From positions 3,543,001-3,607,000 of the forward strand of contig NZ_CP036533.1 of the NCBI RefSeq assembly GCF_024585265.1: 64,000 bases of DNA. The letters are read 5' to 3'. How positions within the stretch are numbered: position 1 is the first letter of the stretch; the number at the start of each line of letters is the position of its first letter. This document shows, one piece after another, positions 17,226 to 25,682 of this stretch. A model generated the notes under the pieces. That model did no database searches. It was not told the origin of the DNA and saw only the letters and a program-made list of their open reading frames with translations. The position numbers and the translations under genes were made by a program. This stretch comes from Bradyrhizobium sp. WBAH42 (GTDB lineage Bacteria; Pseudomonadota; Alphaproteobacteria; Rhizobiales; Xanthobacteraceae).

Positions 17226-17675
17226 GTGAACGTCAAAGCCGCCCTGTCGCCTGAGGATATCGCCCGCGCCTGCGCCGATGCGATGTGGGCCGAGGACGAT
17301 GCCTCCAAGGGTCTCGGCATGGAGATCGTCGAGATCGGCCCGGGCTTTGCGACGCTCGCAATGATGGTGCGGCCGGACATGGTCAACGGCCAGCGCATTG
17401 CCCATGGCGGCTTCATCTTCACGCTCGCCGATTCCGCCTTCGCGTTCGCGTGCAATTCGCACAATGAGCGCGTCGTGGCGGCGCAGGGCCAGATCACCTT
17501 CATCAAGCCCGGCAAGCTTGGCGATCGTCTCATCGCCAAGGGACGGGAAATCACCCGCGGCGGCCGTTCCGGCATCTACGACGTGCGTGTCACGGCGGGC
17601 GAGGTCGTCATCGCGGAATTCCGCGGACATTCGCGCGTCATTCCCGGCGCGTGGCTGCCGCCGCAAGATCAATAA
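17226..17675 (+). CDS. paaI: Hydroxyphenylacetyl-CoA thioesterase PaaI
   Basis: A 149-residue hotdog-fold thioesterase. The family motif is RIAHGGFIFTLADSAFAFA, with the helix Asp in LADS, and GQITFIKPGKLGD follows. PaaI hydrolyses ring-hydroxylated phenylacetyl-CoA and is thought to rescue dead-end thioesters in the Paa pathway. I chose GTG 17226 because GGGAGA lies five bases before it. Confidence 0.9.
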   Translation: MNVKAALSPEDIARACADAMWAEDDASKGLGMEIVEIGPGFATLAMMVRPDMVNGQRIAHGGFIFTLADSAFAFACNSHNERVVAAQGQITFIKPGKLGDRLIAKGREITRGGRSGIYDVRVTAGEVVIAEFRGHSRVIPGAWLPPQDQ

Positions 17676-17717
17676 GACCAAAAAGAAGAAAAGAACAGAC
17701 AACGTGGGGAAACGAGG

Positions 17718-19049
17718 ATGGCTCTGACGAGGCTCAAGGAAGGTGGCAGCGCCTATAACGCCGAGATGGACGCGCACGAGCGCGCCTCGCGCGACGAGAT
17801 CATGGCGCTGCAGAAGCAGCGGCTGGCCTGGTCGCTGAAGCACGCCTACGACAACGTCGCGCATTACCGCAAGGCCTTCGACACGGCGGGCGTGCATCCG
17901 TCCGATTTTCGCGAGCTCTCCGATCTCGCGAAATTTCCGTTCACGGTGAAGACGGACCTGCGCGACAACTATCCCTTCAACATGTTCGCCGTGCCGCGCG
18001 AAAAACTGGTGCGGGTGCATGCCTCTTCCGGCACGACCGGAAAGCCGATCGTGGTTGGCTACACGCAACGCGACATCGACACCTGGTCCGAGGTGATGGC
18101 GCGCTCGATCCGCGCCGCTGGCGGCCGCACCGGCATGATCATCCACAATGCCTACGGCTATGGCCTGTTCACCGGCGGTCTCGGCGTGCATTACGGCGCT
18201 GAGAAGCTCGGCTGCACGGTGGTGCCGATCTCCGGCGGCATGACCGAGCGGCAGGTGCAGCTCATCAACGATTTCCGGCCCGACATCATCACGGTAACGC
18301 CGAGCTACATGCTCGCGATCCTCGACGAGTTCAAGCGCCAGAAGCTCGATCCGCGCCAGTGCTCGCTCAAGATCGGCATCTTCGGCGCCGAGCCCTGGAC
18401 CAACGCGATGCGCGCCGAGATCGAGGACGCCTTCGACATGGACGCGACCGACATCTACGGCCTGTCCGAGGTGATCGGCCCCGGCGTCGCGCAGGAGTGC
18501 ATCGAGACCAAGGATGGCCTGCACATCTGGGAGGATCATTTCTACCCGGAAGTGATCGACCCCGAGACCGGCGCTGTGCTGCCGGACGGCGAGAAGGGCG
18601 AGCTGGTCTTCACCTCGCTCACCAAGGAAGCCTTTCCGGTGATCCGCTATCGCACCCGCGACCTGACGCGGCTGCTTCCGGGCACGGCGCGGCCGGGCAT
18701 GCGGCGCATGGAGAAGGTGACGGGCCGCTCCGACGACATGATCATCCTGCGGGGCGTCAACCTGTTCCCGACCCAGATCGAGGAGGTGCTGCTCGCGACC
18801 GACTGGTGCGGCGGCCACTTCATCCTGGAACTCACCCGCGAGGGCCGCATGGACGAGCTGACCATCATCGCCGAGGCACGGCCCGAGAGCTGGGACGGCC
18901 GCGGGCTCGTCGATCATGCGGACCGGATTTCGACCCACATCAAGAACACGATCGGCGTCAGCTCCAGGGTGCAGGTGGTTGCGCCCGCGACGCTGGAGCG
19001 CTCGCTCGGCAAGGCCAAGCGGCTCTACGACAAGCGGCCCAAGGACTGA
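17718..19049 (+). CDS. paaK: Phenylacetate-CoA ligase PaaK
   Basis: A 443-residue AMP-forming ligase that activates phenylacetate to phenylacetyl-CoA, the first step of the pathway. Visible motifs are the P-loop SSGTTGKPIVVGYT, the acyl-site region YGLSEVIGPGVAQEC, and YRTRDLTRLLPG with SDDMIILRGVNLFP. ATG 17718 is preceded by ACGAGG. It closes the local paa set; paaG, paaZ, paaJ, paaF and paaH are not in this window. Confidence 0.95.
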   Translation: MALTRLKEGGSAYNAEMDAHERASRDEIMALQKQRLAWSLKHAYDNVAHYRKAFDTAGVHPSDFRELSDLAKFPFTVKTDLRDNYPFNMFAVPREKLVRVHASSGTTGKPIVVGYTQRDIDTWSEVMARSIRAAGGRTGMIIHNAYGYGLFTGGLGVHYGAEKLGCTVVPISGGMTERQVQLINDFRPDIITVTPSYMLAILDEFKRQKLDPRQCSLKIGIFGAEPWTNAMRAEIEDAFDMDATDIYGLSEVIGPGVAQECIETKDGLHIWEDHFYPEVIDPETGAVLPDGEKGELVFTSLTKEAFPVIRYRTRDLTRLLPGTARPGMRRMEKVTGRSDDMIILRGVNLFPTQIEEVLLATDWCGGHFILELTREGRMDELTIIAEARPESWDGRGLVDHADRISTHIKNTIGVSSRVQVVAPATLERSLGKAKRLYDKRPKD

Positions 19050-19088
19050 CGGGACGGATTGACTCGACTGGCTCCAGAGGCGACAAGG

Positions 19089-19112
19089 CCCGCGAGAAAT
19101 CGCGGGTCTTTT
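19089..19112 (+). terminator. Terminator after paaK
   Basis: Stem CCCGCGA (19089-19095), loop GAAA, TCGCGGG (19100-19106), then TCTTTTC. It ends just before the next start codon at 19114, so that gene either has read-through expression or a promoter inside the paaK end. Confidence 0.8.
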
Positions 19113-19113
19113 C

Positions 19114-20115
19114 ATGTCAGCCGATGCCAAAACCGTCGAAGCGCGCTGCGTGCGCCTCAACGCCAAAGCTGAAAATGCCGCTGCGCTTGCACCGATCGTT
19201 GAGCGCCGGATGCTCGCGCGTGGGCCGAACGATCTGCTGATCGAAGTGAAGGCCGCCGCCGTCAATCCGTCCGACGTCAAGGCTGCGACCGGGCTGATGC
19301 CCTATGCCGTGTTCCCCCGGACCCCCGGCCGCGATTACGCCGGCGTGGTGATCGACGGGCCCACCGGCACAATCGGGCGCGAAGTGTTCGGCTCCTCCGG
19401 CGATCTCGGCATCCGTCGTGACGGCACCCATGCGAGCCATCTCGTGGTCGAAGCCGATGCGGTCGTGGAGAAGCCGAAGACGGTGTCCTGGGAGGAGGCC
19501 GCCGGCATCGGCGTGCCCTTCGTCACCGCGATGGAAGGCTTTCGCCGCGCCGGCGTGCCGAAGAGCGGCGAGACTGTCCTGGTGTTCGGCGTCAACGGCA
19601 AGGTCGGCCAGGCCGCGGTGCAGATCGCGACTTGGCAGGGCGCGCGCGTCATAGGCGTGGTGCGCAAGGCGGAAGCCTATGAAGGCCACGCCAACGCGCC
19701 CATCGAGGTGATCGACGCCTCCGTCACCGACGTCGCCGCGCGCGTGCGCGAATTGACCGGCGGCAAGGGCGCCGACATCGTCTTCAACACGGTCGGCGAT
19801 CCCTATTTTCAGGCCGCGCACAAGTCGCTGGCCTTGCGCGGCCGCCAGATTCTGATCGCCGCGATCGATTGCATCGTGCAGTTCAACATCCTCGAATTCT
19901 ATCGCGGACAGCACACCTATGTCGGCATCGACACGCTTGGCCTGTCGTCGGCCGCAACGGGCGCGGTGCTGCGCGACCTTGGGCCGGGTTTTGCGAGCGG
20001 CCATCTGAAACCGTTTCCGATCAAGGCGAACGCGATCTATCCGCTGGAGCGCGCGAAGGAGGCGTACGTCGCCGTCGCCGGTTCTTCGCGCGACAGGGTG
20101 ATACTGAAGCCGTAA
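19114..20115 (+). CDS. Zinc-independent MDR family NADPH:quinone reductase-like oxidoreductase
   Basis: A 333-residue medium-chain dehydrogenase. The N-terminal GroES-like domain has AAAVNPSDVKAATG and FPRTPGRDYAGVV; the Rossmann motif is VFGVNGKVGQAAVQIA. The structural and catalytic zinc ligands of alcohol dehydrogenases are missing, which fits the quinone reductase/enoyl reductase branch. Its start lies directly behind the paaK terminator, with no clear ribosome-binding site except the GGG of the stem. Its substrate and its link to phenylacetate are unknown. Confidence 0.8.
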   Translation: MSADAKTVEARCVRLNAKAENAAALAPIVERRMLARGPNDLLIEVKAAAVNPSDVKAATGLMPYAVFPRTPGRDYAGVVIDGPTGTIGREVFGSSGDLGIRRDGTHASHLVVEADAVVEKPKTVSWEEAAGIGVPFVTAMEGFRRAGVPKSGETVLVFGVNGKVGQAAVQIATWQGARVIGVVRKAEAYEGHANAPIEVIDASVTDVAARVRELTGGKGADIVFNTVGDPYFQAAHKSLALRGRQILIAAIDCIVQFNILEFYRGQHTYVGIDTLGLSSAATGAVLRDLGPGFASGHLKPFPIKANAIYPLERAKEAYVAVAGSSRDRVILKP

Positions 20116-20121
20116 TCCACC

Positions 20122-20202
20122 ATCATTGCGAGCGCAGCGAAGCAATCCAGAAAATGCATCCGCGAAGACAGACTGGATTGCTTCGCTGCGCTCGCAATGA
20201 CG
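20122..20202. repeat. Palindromic interspersed repeat, family A copy 4
   Basis: Left end TCATTGCGAGCGCAGCG, right end CGCTGCGCTCGCAATGACG. Here the arms carry GCGCAGCG in place of GCGAAGCG on both sides, so the pairing is kept by a compensating change. Confidence 0.9.
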
Positions 20203-20231
20203 GAGAAAGGCGAGAGGTCTGAGAACAACCG

Positions 20232-21308
20232 ATGGAATCCACGCAACTTGTCATCCTCGCTGGTCTCGTCATCGGCCTCGTCTACGGCGCTGTCGGCCTG
20301 CTCAGCGGCTTCTGCCTGATGAGCAGCATGCGCGGGTGGCTGGCGGAGGGTGATGGGCGACTGGTGCGGAGCTATGCGCTGGCGATTGCGGTTGCGATCG
20401 CCGCCAGCCAGCTCCTTGCCGGCAGCGGCACGGTCGATCTCGGCAAGTCGATCTATCTGCAGCCGTCGTTTTCGCCGGCGGTGCTGTTCCTCGGCGGCCT
20501 GCTGTTCGGTTACGGCATGGTGCTGTCGAACGGCTGCGGCTCGCGGGCGCTGGTGCTGCTCGGCCGCGGCAATCTCCGCTCTTTCGTGGTCGTAATCGTG
20601 CTGGCGATCGCCGCGCAGATGACGCTCAAGGGCTTGATCGCGCCCGGGCGTATCGAGCTGGTCCAGGCGACGCAAACTACGGTCAACGCGAATTCGCTGC
20701 CGTCCTTGCTCGCGACGCTCGGACTCACCGAGGCGGCTGCGCGCGCACTGGCAGCCGCGACGATCGTCGTCGCGCTGATCCTGTTTGCTATCGCGCATCC
20801 GGCGTTCCGCCGCTCGCCCGGTCAGATCGTAGCGGGCGTCATCGTGGGCCTCCTCGTCGCCGGCGGCTGGTTGGTTACCGGCTATCTCGGTGCCGACGAC
20901 TTCAATCCGGTCCCCGTGACCTCCCTTACGTTCGTCGCGCCGATCGCCGATGCCCTGCAATACGCCATGCTCTCGACCGGGCTGACGCTCAACTTCGGCA
21001 TCGCGACTGTTGCCGGCGTCTTCACCGGCAGTCTGGTGACGGCAGTCGCAACTCGCCGCTTCAAGCTCGAGGGCTATTCGTCGCCACGCCACATGCTGCG
21101 CTCAGGGGCCGGCGCTGCGCTGATGGGGATCGGCGGCGTGATGGCATTCGGCTGCTCGATCGGGCAGGGGCTCACGGGCGTGTCTACGCTCGCGCTTGGC
21201 TCGTTCGTCGCGGTTGCCGGCATCCTGCTCGGCACCGCGGCAGGGCTGCGCGGTGCGCTGCGGGTTCAGCCGCTCCAGGCCGCCGAAGCCGACTCGCGGG
21301 CCGCTTGA
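20232..21308 (+). CDS. YeeE/YedE (TsuA-like) sulfur-compound transporter
   Basis: A 358-residue polytopic membrane protein of about nine or ten helices. The conserved cysteine motifs are SNGCGSRALVLLGRG (Cys102) and AFGCSIGQGLTG (Cys308), plus Cys28 in LLSGFCLMS; these line the pore in TsuA, which takes up thiosulfate. The family also serves selenium and other sulfur compounds. It converges on a hydrolase-OsmC fusion gene, one base apart, and the molybdenum enzyme beyond that also handles sulfur groups in related proteins, so a sulfur theme is likely for this neighbourhood. Confidence 0.85.
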   Translation: MESTQLVILAGLVIGLVYGAVGLLSGFCLMSSMRGWLAEGDGRLVRSYALAIAVAIAASQLLAGSGTVDLGKSIYLQPSFSPAVLFLGGLLFGYGMVLSNGCGSRALVLLGRGNLRSFVVVIVLAIAAQMTLKGLIAPGRIELVQATQTTVNANSLPSLLATLGLTEAAARALAAATIVVALILFAIAHPAFRRSPGQIVAGVIVGLLVAGGWLVTGYLGADDFNPVPVTSLTFVAPIADALQYAMLSTGLTLNFGIATVAGVFTGSLVTAVATRRFKLEGYSSPRHMLRSGAGAALMGIGGVMAFGCSIGQGLTGVSTLALGSFVAVAGILLGTAAGLRGALRVQPLQAAEADSRAA

Positions 21309-21309
21309 G

Positions 21310-22533
21310 CTACTCCACCGCCTTGGTCACGATGCGGATCTCCGATGTCAGGGTGCGGTGCACCGGGCACTTGTCGGCGATCTCCATCAGCTTCTTGCGC
21401 TGCTCGGTATCGAGGGCGCCGTCGATCGCGATGTCGCGCTCGATTTGGTCGAGCATGCCCTCGCGGGTCTCGCATTCCGCACAATCCTTGGCGTAGATCT
21501 TGGAATGCTTCAGCGTGACCGTGACGCGGTCGAGCGGCAGCGACTTGCGGTCGGCATAAAGGCGCATGGTCATGGAGGTGCAGGCACCCAAGCCGGCGAG
21601 CAGGAAATCGTACGGGCCGGGTCCGGCATCGGCGCCGCCGGCCGCGAGCGGCTCGTCAGCCACCAGATGATGTGGGCCGACCGTGATGGCCTGGTTGAAT
21701 TTGCTCTTGCGGGTCTCCTGCACCACGACCTTCCGCGGCTCCTCAGGTAGATCCATCGCCTTCGCGGGCTTCGCTGCATCGACATAACGGCTCGCCCAGG
21801 CCACGATCACGTCGGCCGCATAGAGCGCGTCGGCAGGCTTGGTCAGAAGATGATCGGCATGGTCGAGCGAGACGAAGCTCTTGGGGTGTCTTGCCGCAAC
21901 GAAGATCTTCGTCGCGTTGTCGATGCCGACGGTGTCGTCGACGGGCGAATGCATCACCAGCAGCGCCTTGTGTAGGCCGGTGGCGTCCTTCATCAGCGCT
22001 TGCTCGGCGATGTCGTCGAGGAATTCGCGCTTGATCCGGAACGGCCGTCCCGCGAGCGAGACTTCGACCTCGCCCTGCGCGCGGATGTCGTCGAGATGCT
22101 CCCTGAACAGGCCGGTGACGTGGGCGGGATCCGAGGGCGCCGCGATGGTGGCCACCGCTCTCGCCTCCGGAATCTGTCCCGCGGCGGCGAGGATCGCGGC
22201 GCCACCGAGGCTATGGCCGATCAGGATCGAGGGTGCCTTGCGGATGTCACGCAGATGATCGGCTGCGCGCACGAGGTCGGCAACGTTGGAGGAGAACGTC
22301 GAATTGGCGAAATCGCCTTCGCTCGAGCCGAGCCCGGTAAAGTCGAAGCGCAGCACAGCGATGCCCCTGGCCGCCAGTGCCACGGAAATCCGCTTTGCTG
22401 CCAGCGTGTCCTTGCCGCAGGTGAAGCAGTGCGCGAACAGCGCGAAAGCCGCGGGCTCGCCGTCGGGCAGCTCCAGCGCGGCCGCGAGCTGATGGCCGCC
22501 TTCGCCGGTGAATTGAAAGCGTTCCGTCGGCAT
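21310..22533 (-). CDS. Bifunctional alpha/beta hydrolase-OsmC fusion
   Basis: A 407-residue two-domain protein. Residues 1-250 are an alpha/beta hydrolase with GHSLGG (Ser108), Asp199 in SPVDDTV and a His around 225-228 (DHADHLL). Residues 270-407 are an OsmC/Ohr-type domain with the two family cysteines, Cys318 (LGACTSMTMR) and Cys389 (DKCPVHRTL). OsmC proteins reduce organic or lipid hydroperoxides. The fusion could release an oxidised acyl group and reduce its peroxide in one protein, which is inference. It lies 25 bases after the molybdenum enzyme gene and is probably the last gene of that leftward operon. Confidence 0.85.
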   Translation of the reverse strand: MPTERFQFTGEGGHQLAAALELPDGEPAAFALFAHCFTCGKDTLAAKRISVALAARGIAVLRFDFTGLGSSEGDFANSTFSSNVADLVRAADHLRDIRKAPSILIGHSLGGAAILAAAGQIPEARAVATIAAPSDPAHVTGLFREHLDDIRAQGEVEVSLAGRPFRIKREFLDDIAEQALMKDATGLHKALLVMHSPVDDTVGIDNATKIFVAARHPKSFVSLDHADHLLTKPADALYAADVIVAWASRYVDAAKPAKAMDLPEEPRKVVVQETRKSKFNQAITVGPHHLVADEPLAAGGADAGPGPYDFLLAGLGACTSMTMRLYADRKSLPLDRVTVTLKHSKIYAKDCAECETREGMLDQIERDIAIDGALDTEQRKKLMEIADKCPVHRTLTSEIRIVTKAVE

Positions 22534-22558
22534 GGGCTTCCCCCGTTCTTGCTCGAAT

Positions 22559-23218
22559 TTAATCGCCCGAATAGCGCTGCTCGGCCCAGGGATCGCCGCG
22601 GTTATGGTAGCCGCGGACTTCCCAGAAGCCCGGCGCGTCCTCGGTCAGGAATTCGATGGCCTGGAGCCATTTCGCGCTCTTCCAGAAATAGAGGTGCGGC
22701 ACCACCAGCCGCACCGGGCCACCATGCTCCTCCGTCAGCGGCTGGCCGGACCAGCTGTGGGCGAGCAGCGCCTCCTCGGCGGCAAAATCCTCCAGCGCGA
22801 GGTTGGTGGTGTAACCGTCGTAGGAATGCAGCACGACGAAGCGGGCATCCTCGCGCGGCTGGCAGGCCGCCAGCAGCTCACGCGTGGCGAGCCCTTCCCA
22901 CTCGTTGTCATAGCGCGACCAGGTCGTGACGCAATGGATGTCCGAGGTGAACCGGGACTGCTTCTGCGCGGCGAACTCGGCAAAGCTCCAGAACACGGGC
23001 ACCTCGACCGCGCCATAGACGTCGAGCCGCCAGCGCTCGCGCGAGACCGGCGGGGTGACCCCGAGATCGAGCACCGGCCAGTCCTTGGTGAGGTGCTGCC
23101 CGGGTGGAAGCCGTTGATCCTCCGGCCGTGTGATCTTGCCGGTGAGAAAGCGGCCCTCGCGCGCCCATTTCTCCTTGGTGCGCGTCAGCTTGCTGTCGGA
23201 TGGCGTCTCGTCGGTCAT
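22559..23218 (-). CDS. Sulfite oxidase-like molybdopterin-dependent oxidoreductase
   Basis: A 219-residue single-domain protein of the sulfite oxidase/MsrP molybdopterin fold. Cys96 in IHCVTTWSRYDN is the expected molybdenum ligand; HSYDGYTTNLAL and GGPVRLVVPHLYFWKSAKWL follow in family order. No Tat signal is seen, so it is probably cytosolic, unlike MsrP. Related small proteins have no established substrate. I chose Met at 23218; upstream in-frame Met codons (23239, 23266) are alternatives. It sits between the P450 and the OsmC fusion on the same strand. Confidence 0.8.
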   Translation of the reverse strand: MTDETPSDSKLTRTKEKWAREGRFLTGKITRPEDQRLPPGQHLTKDWPVLDLGVTPPVSRERWRLDVYGAVEVPVFWSFAEFAAQKQSRFTSDIHCVTTWSRYDNEWEGLATRELLAACQPREDARFVVLHSYDGYTTNLALEDFAAEEALLAHSWSGQPLTEEHGGPVRLVVPHLYFWKSAKWLQAIEFLTEDAPGFWEVRGYHNRGDPWAEQRYSGD

Positions 23219-23306
23219 GGCCTGCTCGTGGCGATGCATGGCGGAGGCGTGCTTGGTGTCGCGCATGCCATGACAGGCCTGTCCGCTTCCTTCGCTTCGG
23301 GAAGGC

Positions 23307-24530
23307 TTACATCGCCTTTCCGAGCAAAAATGGCAACTGGCGTGGGCCTCGGACCGTTCCCTGTGACCAGGTCACGGTGCCTGCCGGATCGAGCCGGAAG
23401 TCGGGAATCCGCTTCAGCCATTCCTCCAGCGCCACCTGCATTTCCATGCGCGCGAGGTTGGAACCGACACAGCGGTGGATGCCGAGACCGAAGGCGGCGT
23501 GGCGATTCTCGCGCCGGTCGATCACGACTTTGTCAGCGTCCGGAAACATCTTGGGGTCGCGGTTGGCTGCCGGAAACGACAGCAGCACCATGTTGCCCGG
23601 CTTGACCGGACAGCCGGACACCGTGGTCTCCTTGACCACCTCGCGCGCCATCGTCACCGGCGAATAGGCGCGCAGCAGTTCCTCCACGGCGGTCGGTATC
23701 AGCCCGGGCTCGGCGATCAGCCGCTCGCGGTCGGCCGGCGTCTTCGCAAGATGCCAGAGCGAGGAGCCGATCGCGCTCCAGGTGGTGTCGATGCCGGCGA
23801 TCAGCAGCAGGCGCAGCGAGCCCATCACATGGCTGTCCTCGAGCGGATTGCCGTTCTTGTCCCTTGCGTTCATCAGGTAGGAGATCAGGTCGTCGGTGGG
23901 CTTGTTCTTGCGCGCTTCGATGTGGCCGCCGAAATAGGCCGTCATCTCCTGCACGGCCTGGAGCAGCTTGCTCTCGTCCCTGATGCCGAGCTCGAGGATC
24001 ATGTGGATCCAATTGATGAAAAGGTCGCTGTCGCTCTCGGGAATGCCGAGCATGTGCGCGATCGCCCGAACCGGAATGTGCTTGGTGTAGCGCGCCGCAG
24101 CGTCCACTCGCCGCTCGGCGATGAAGTCGTCGATCAGCTCGTTGCAGATAGCGCGGACCCGCGGCTCGAGCTTCTTCATCGCGTCCGGCGTGAAGGGCGG
24201 CAGCAACAATTGCTTGGCCGGCTTGTGCTCGGGCGGATCGGAGGTGATCGGCGGGGCCGCGTTCCGGCTGGTGATTTCCGGCCGCACGTCACGGACGATG
24301 ATGCGGCGTGAGGAGAAGTGCTCGGAGTCGTTGGCGATCTCGCGCACGGCCTCATAGGTCGTCGGAAGGTAGCAGCCGAGGAAGCGTTTCGTGTGCACCA
24401 CGGGGCTTGCGGCTCGCAGCTCGTCCCAGATCGGGAAGGGGTCCTCCGTCCATTGCGGATCGGTGTGGTCGAAGTCATGGACCCAGTCGGTCACGGGCGG
24501 ATGGGCGGCGGGCTGGTCGACATCGGACAT
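23307..24530 (-). CDS. Cytochrome P450 (class I, ferredoxin-dependent)
   Basis: A 407-residue soluble P450. The I-helix motif is LLLIAGIDTTWS, the ExxR motif is in AVEELLRAYSP, and the haem loop is FGLGIHRCVG with ligand Cys354. The ferredoxin gene lies directly upstream on the same strand (57-base gap), which makes it the probable electron donor; no ferredoxin reductase is in the window. Class I bacterial P450s of this shape hydroxylate small aromatic, terpenoid or fatty substrates. I cannot assign the CYP family or substrate. Confidence 0.9.
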   Translation of the reverse strand: MSDVDQPAAHPPVTDWVHDFDHTDPQWTEDPFPIWDELRAASPVVHTKRFLGCYLPTTYEAVREIANDSEHFSSRRIIVRDVRPEITSRNAAPPITSDPPEHKPAKQLLLPPFTPDAMKKLEPRVRAICNELIDDFIAERRVDAAARYTKHIPVRAIAHMLGIPESDSDLFINWIHMILELGIRDESKLLQAVQEMTAYFGGHIEARKNKPTDDLISYLMNARDKNGNPLEDSHVMGSLRLLLIAGIDTTWSAIGSSLWHLAKTPADRERLIAEPGLIPTAVEELLRAYSPVTMAREVVKETTVSGCPVKPGNMVLLSFPAANRDPKMFPDADKVVIDRRENRHAAFGLGIHRCVGSNLARMEMQVALEEWLKRIPDFRLDPAGTVTWSQGTVRGPRQLPFLLGKAM

Positions 24531-24587
24531 GGCAGGGAATCCCTTGGCTCGTGTTCGCTGAAAGCACGCGGGGCGGCCGCGGCCGCG

Positions 24588-24797
24588 TTATTCCTCGATC
24601 ACATCGATTGCGATTTCCGGACAGTTGGACTTCGCAAGCCAGGCCTTGTCCTCGAGCCCCGGCGGGACGGTGCCGTCGCCGGCTTCGTGCGCGTTGCCGT
24701 ATTCGTCGAGCTCGAAAAGCTCCGGCGCGAGCGCCTTGCAGCGGGCATGGCCCTGGCATTTGTCCGGATCGACGTGAACCTTCAGTCGCTCTGCCAT
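24588..24797 (-). CDS. P450-associated [3Fe-4S] ferredoxin
   Basis: A 69-residue ferredoxin. Three cysteines, Cys14 and Cys20 in CQGHARC and Cys59 in NCPEIAI, with no Cys in the middle of the first motif, are the pattern of single-cluster [3Fe-4S] ferredoxins that feed bacterial P450s. It is the first gene of the leftward operon with the P450. I chose the Met at 24797, where MAERLKVHVDPDKC begins the fold; a longer frame adds only a basic stretch. Confidence 0.9.
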   Translation of the reverse strand: MAERLKVHVDPDKCQGHARCKALAPELFELDEYGNAHEAGDGTVPPGLEDKAWLAKSNCPEIAIDVIEE

Positions 24798-24879
24798 TTT
24801 CGGCTTCCTTGGTCGTGTGCGCGCGAGGGCCCGAAGGGCGGCGCGTTTCCTCATCCCGATTTTGTTTAAGTTATATGCT

Positions 24880-24909
24880 ATTACATTCGCGGCGGGCTTC
24901 CCCTGTCAA
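24880..24909 (-). promoter_or_regulatory. Candidate promoter for the ferredoxin-P450 operon
   Basis: Read leftward, TTGACA (24909-24904) and TGTAAT (24885-24880) with an 18-base spacer. An inverted pair TAAGTT (24867-24872)/AACTTA (24915-24920) surrounds the promoter and could be the site for the divergent TetR protein; six-base arms are weak evidence. Confidence 0.45.
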
Positions 24910-24936
24910 GCGCAAACTTATAGGCTTCGCCCCGAC

Positions 24937-25584
24937 ATGCGTTCACGACCAGCCCGCAAGCCCGAGAAGACCTACCACCATGGCGATCTCCGCGATGCGT
25001 TGATCGAGGCCGCGCTGCACGAGGCGGAGCAGGGCGGCGCCGAGGCGATCAGCATCAAGGCGCTTGCCAAGAAGCTCGGCGTCTCGCAGCCGGCGCCGTA
25101 CCGGCATTTTGCCGACCGCGAGGCGCTGCTCGCCGCCGTCACCGCGGAAGCATTCCGGCAGCTCTCAGCGCTGTTGCGCGAAGCGATGGCAAACTCGTCG
25201 AAGCAATCGAAGCTCTCGCGGCTCGCACAGGCGACGCTCGATTTCGGTCTGCGCCGGAATGGCATTTACCGCTTGATGTTCGCCTCACGCACGGTGTCCT
25301 GCGCGGCCAAGGGCAGCGAGTTGCACGCAGCGACGCGGGAGACCTTTGCGCTCGTCATCGAAGCTTTGGAAGCGCCCGCCGTGGGTTATTTGCGCGAGCG
25401 GCAGGCGCTCAAGATCTGGGCGGCGCTGCACGGGGTGGTGATGCTGGCCGAGCAGGGCCTGTTCACCGGCGAGGCGGCGCACGCCACGCGCGAGGAGCTG
25501 GTCGAGGATTTCGTCAACGAGACCAAGGCTGCGCTTGCGGTCGCGATCAAGGATGCGCGGCGTCGGACCAAGGCCGGCGCTTAG
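24937..25584 (+). CDS. TetR family transcriptional regulator
   Basis: A 215-residue TetR protein. The helix-turn-helix lies at about residues 37-57 (ISIKALAKKLGVSQPAPYRHF), here broken: IKALAKKLGVS then QPAPYRHF. The C-terminal half is of the TetR_C_33/WHG type with a conserved MLAEQGLF segment. It is divergent from the ferredoxin-P450 operon across 139 bases, so it is the likely regulator of that operon. I chose ATG 24937; the earlier frame reads through the control region. Its stop codon is part of the family F repeat. Confidence 0.85.
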   Translation: MRSRPARKPEKTYHHGDLRDALIEAALHEAEQGGAEAISIKALAKKLGVSQPAPYRHFADREALLAAVTAEAFRQLSALLREAMANSSKQSKLSRLAQATLDFGLRRNGIYRLMFASRTVSCAAKGSELHAATRETFALVIEALEAPAVGYLRERQALKIWAALHGVVMLAEQGLFTGEAAHATREELVEDFVNETKAALAVAIKDARRRTKAGA

Positions 25585-25632
25585 AGCATGATCCGGAAAA
25601 GTGTGAAGCGGTTTTCCGAGAAGATCATGCTC
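25584..25632. repeat. Palindromic repeat, family F1
   Basis: A perfect outer stem GAGCATGATC (25584-25593)/GATCATGCTC (25623-25632) and an inner stem CGGAAAA/TTTTCCG. It starts on the last base of the TetR stop codon. I recognise it as a repeat very common in Bradyrhizobium and Rhodopseudomonas intergenic DNA. Confidence 0.85.
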
Positions 25633-25645
25633 GAACAATAACCTG

Positions 25646-25682
25646 AAGCGCGATGACGATTCATCCTAATCGCATCGCGCTT
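25646..25682. terminator. Hairpin (family F2) between convergent genes, likely two-way terminator
   Basis: A perfect stem AAGCGCGATG (25646-25655)/CATCGCGCTT (25673-25682); its last base is the first base of the racemase stop triplet as read on the plus strand. Together with F1 it fills the whole gap between the convergent TetR and racemase-like genes. Confidence 0.7.

Noticed and set aside
15942..19280. A minus-strand open frame of about 1100 codons opposite paaE, paaI and paaK
   Set aside because: The opposite strand carries clear enzyme families with conserved motifs and coupled starts; long antisense frames are common in GC-rich coding DNA, and this one shows no domain and an Arg/His/Asp-rich composition.
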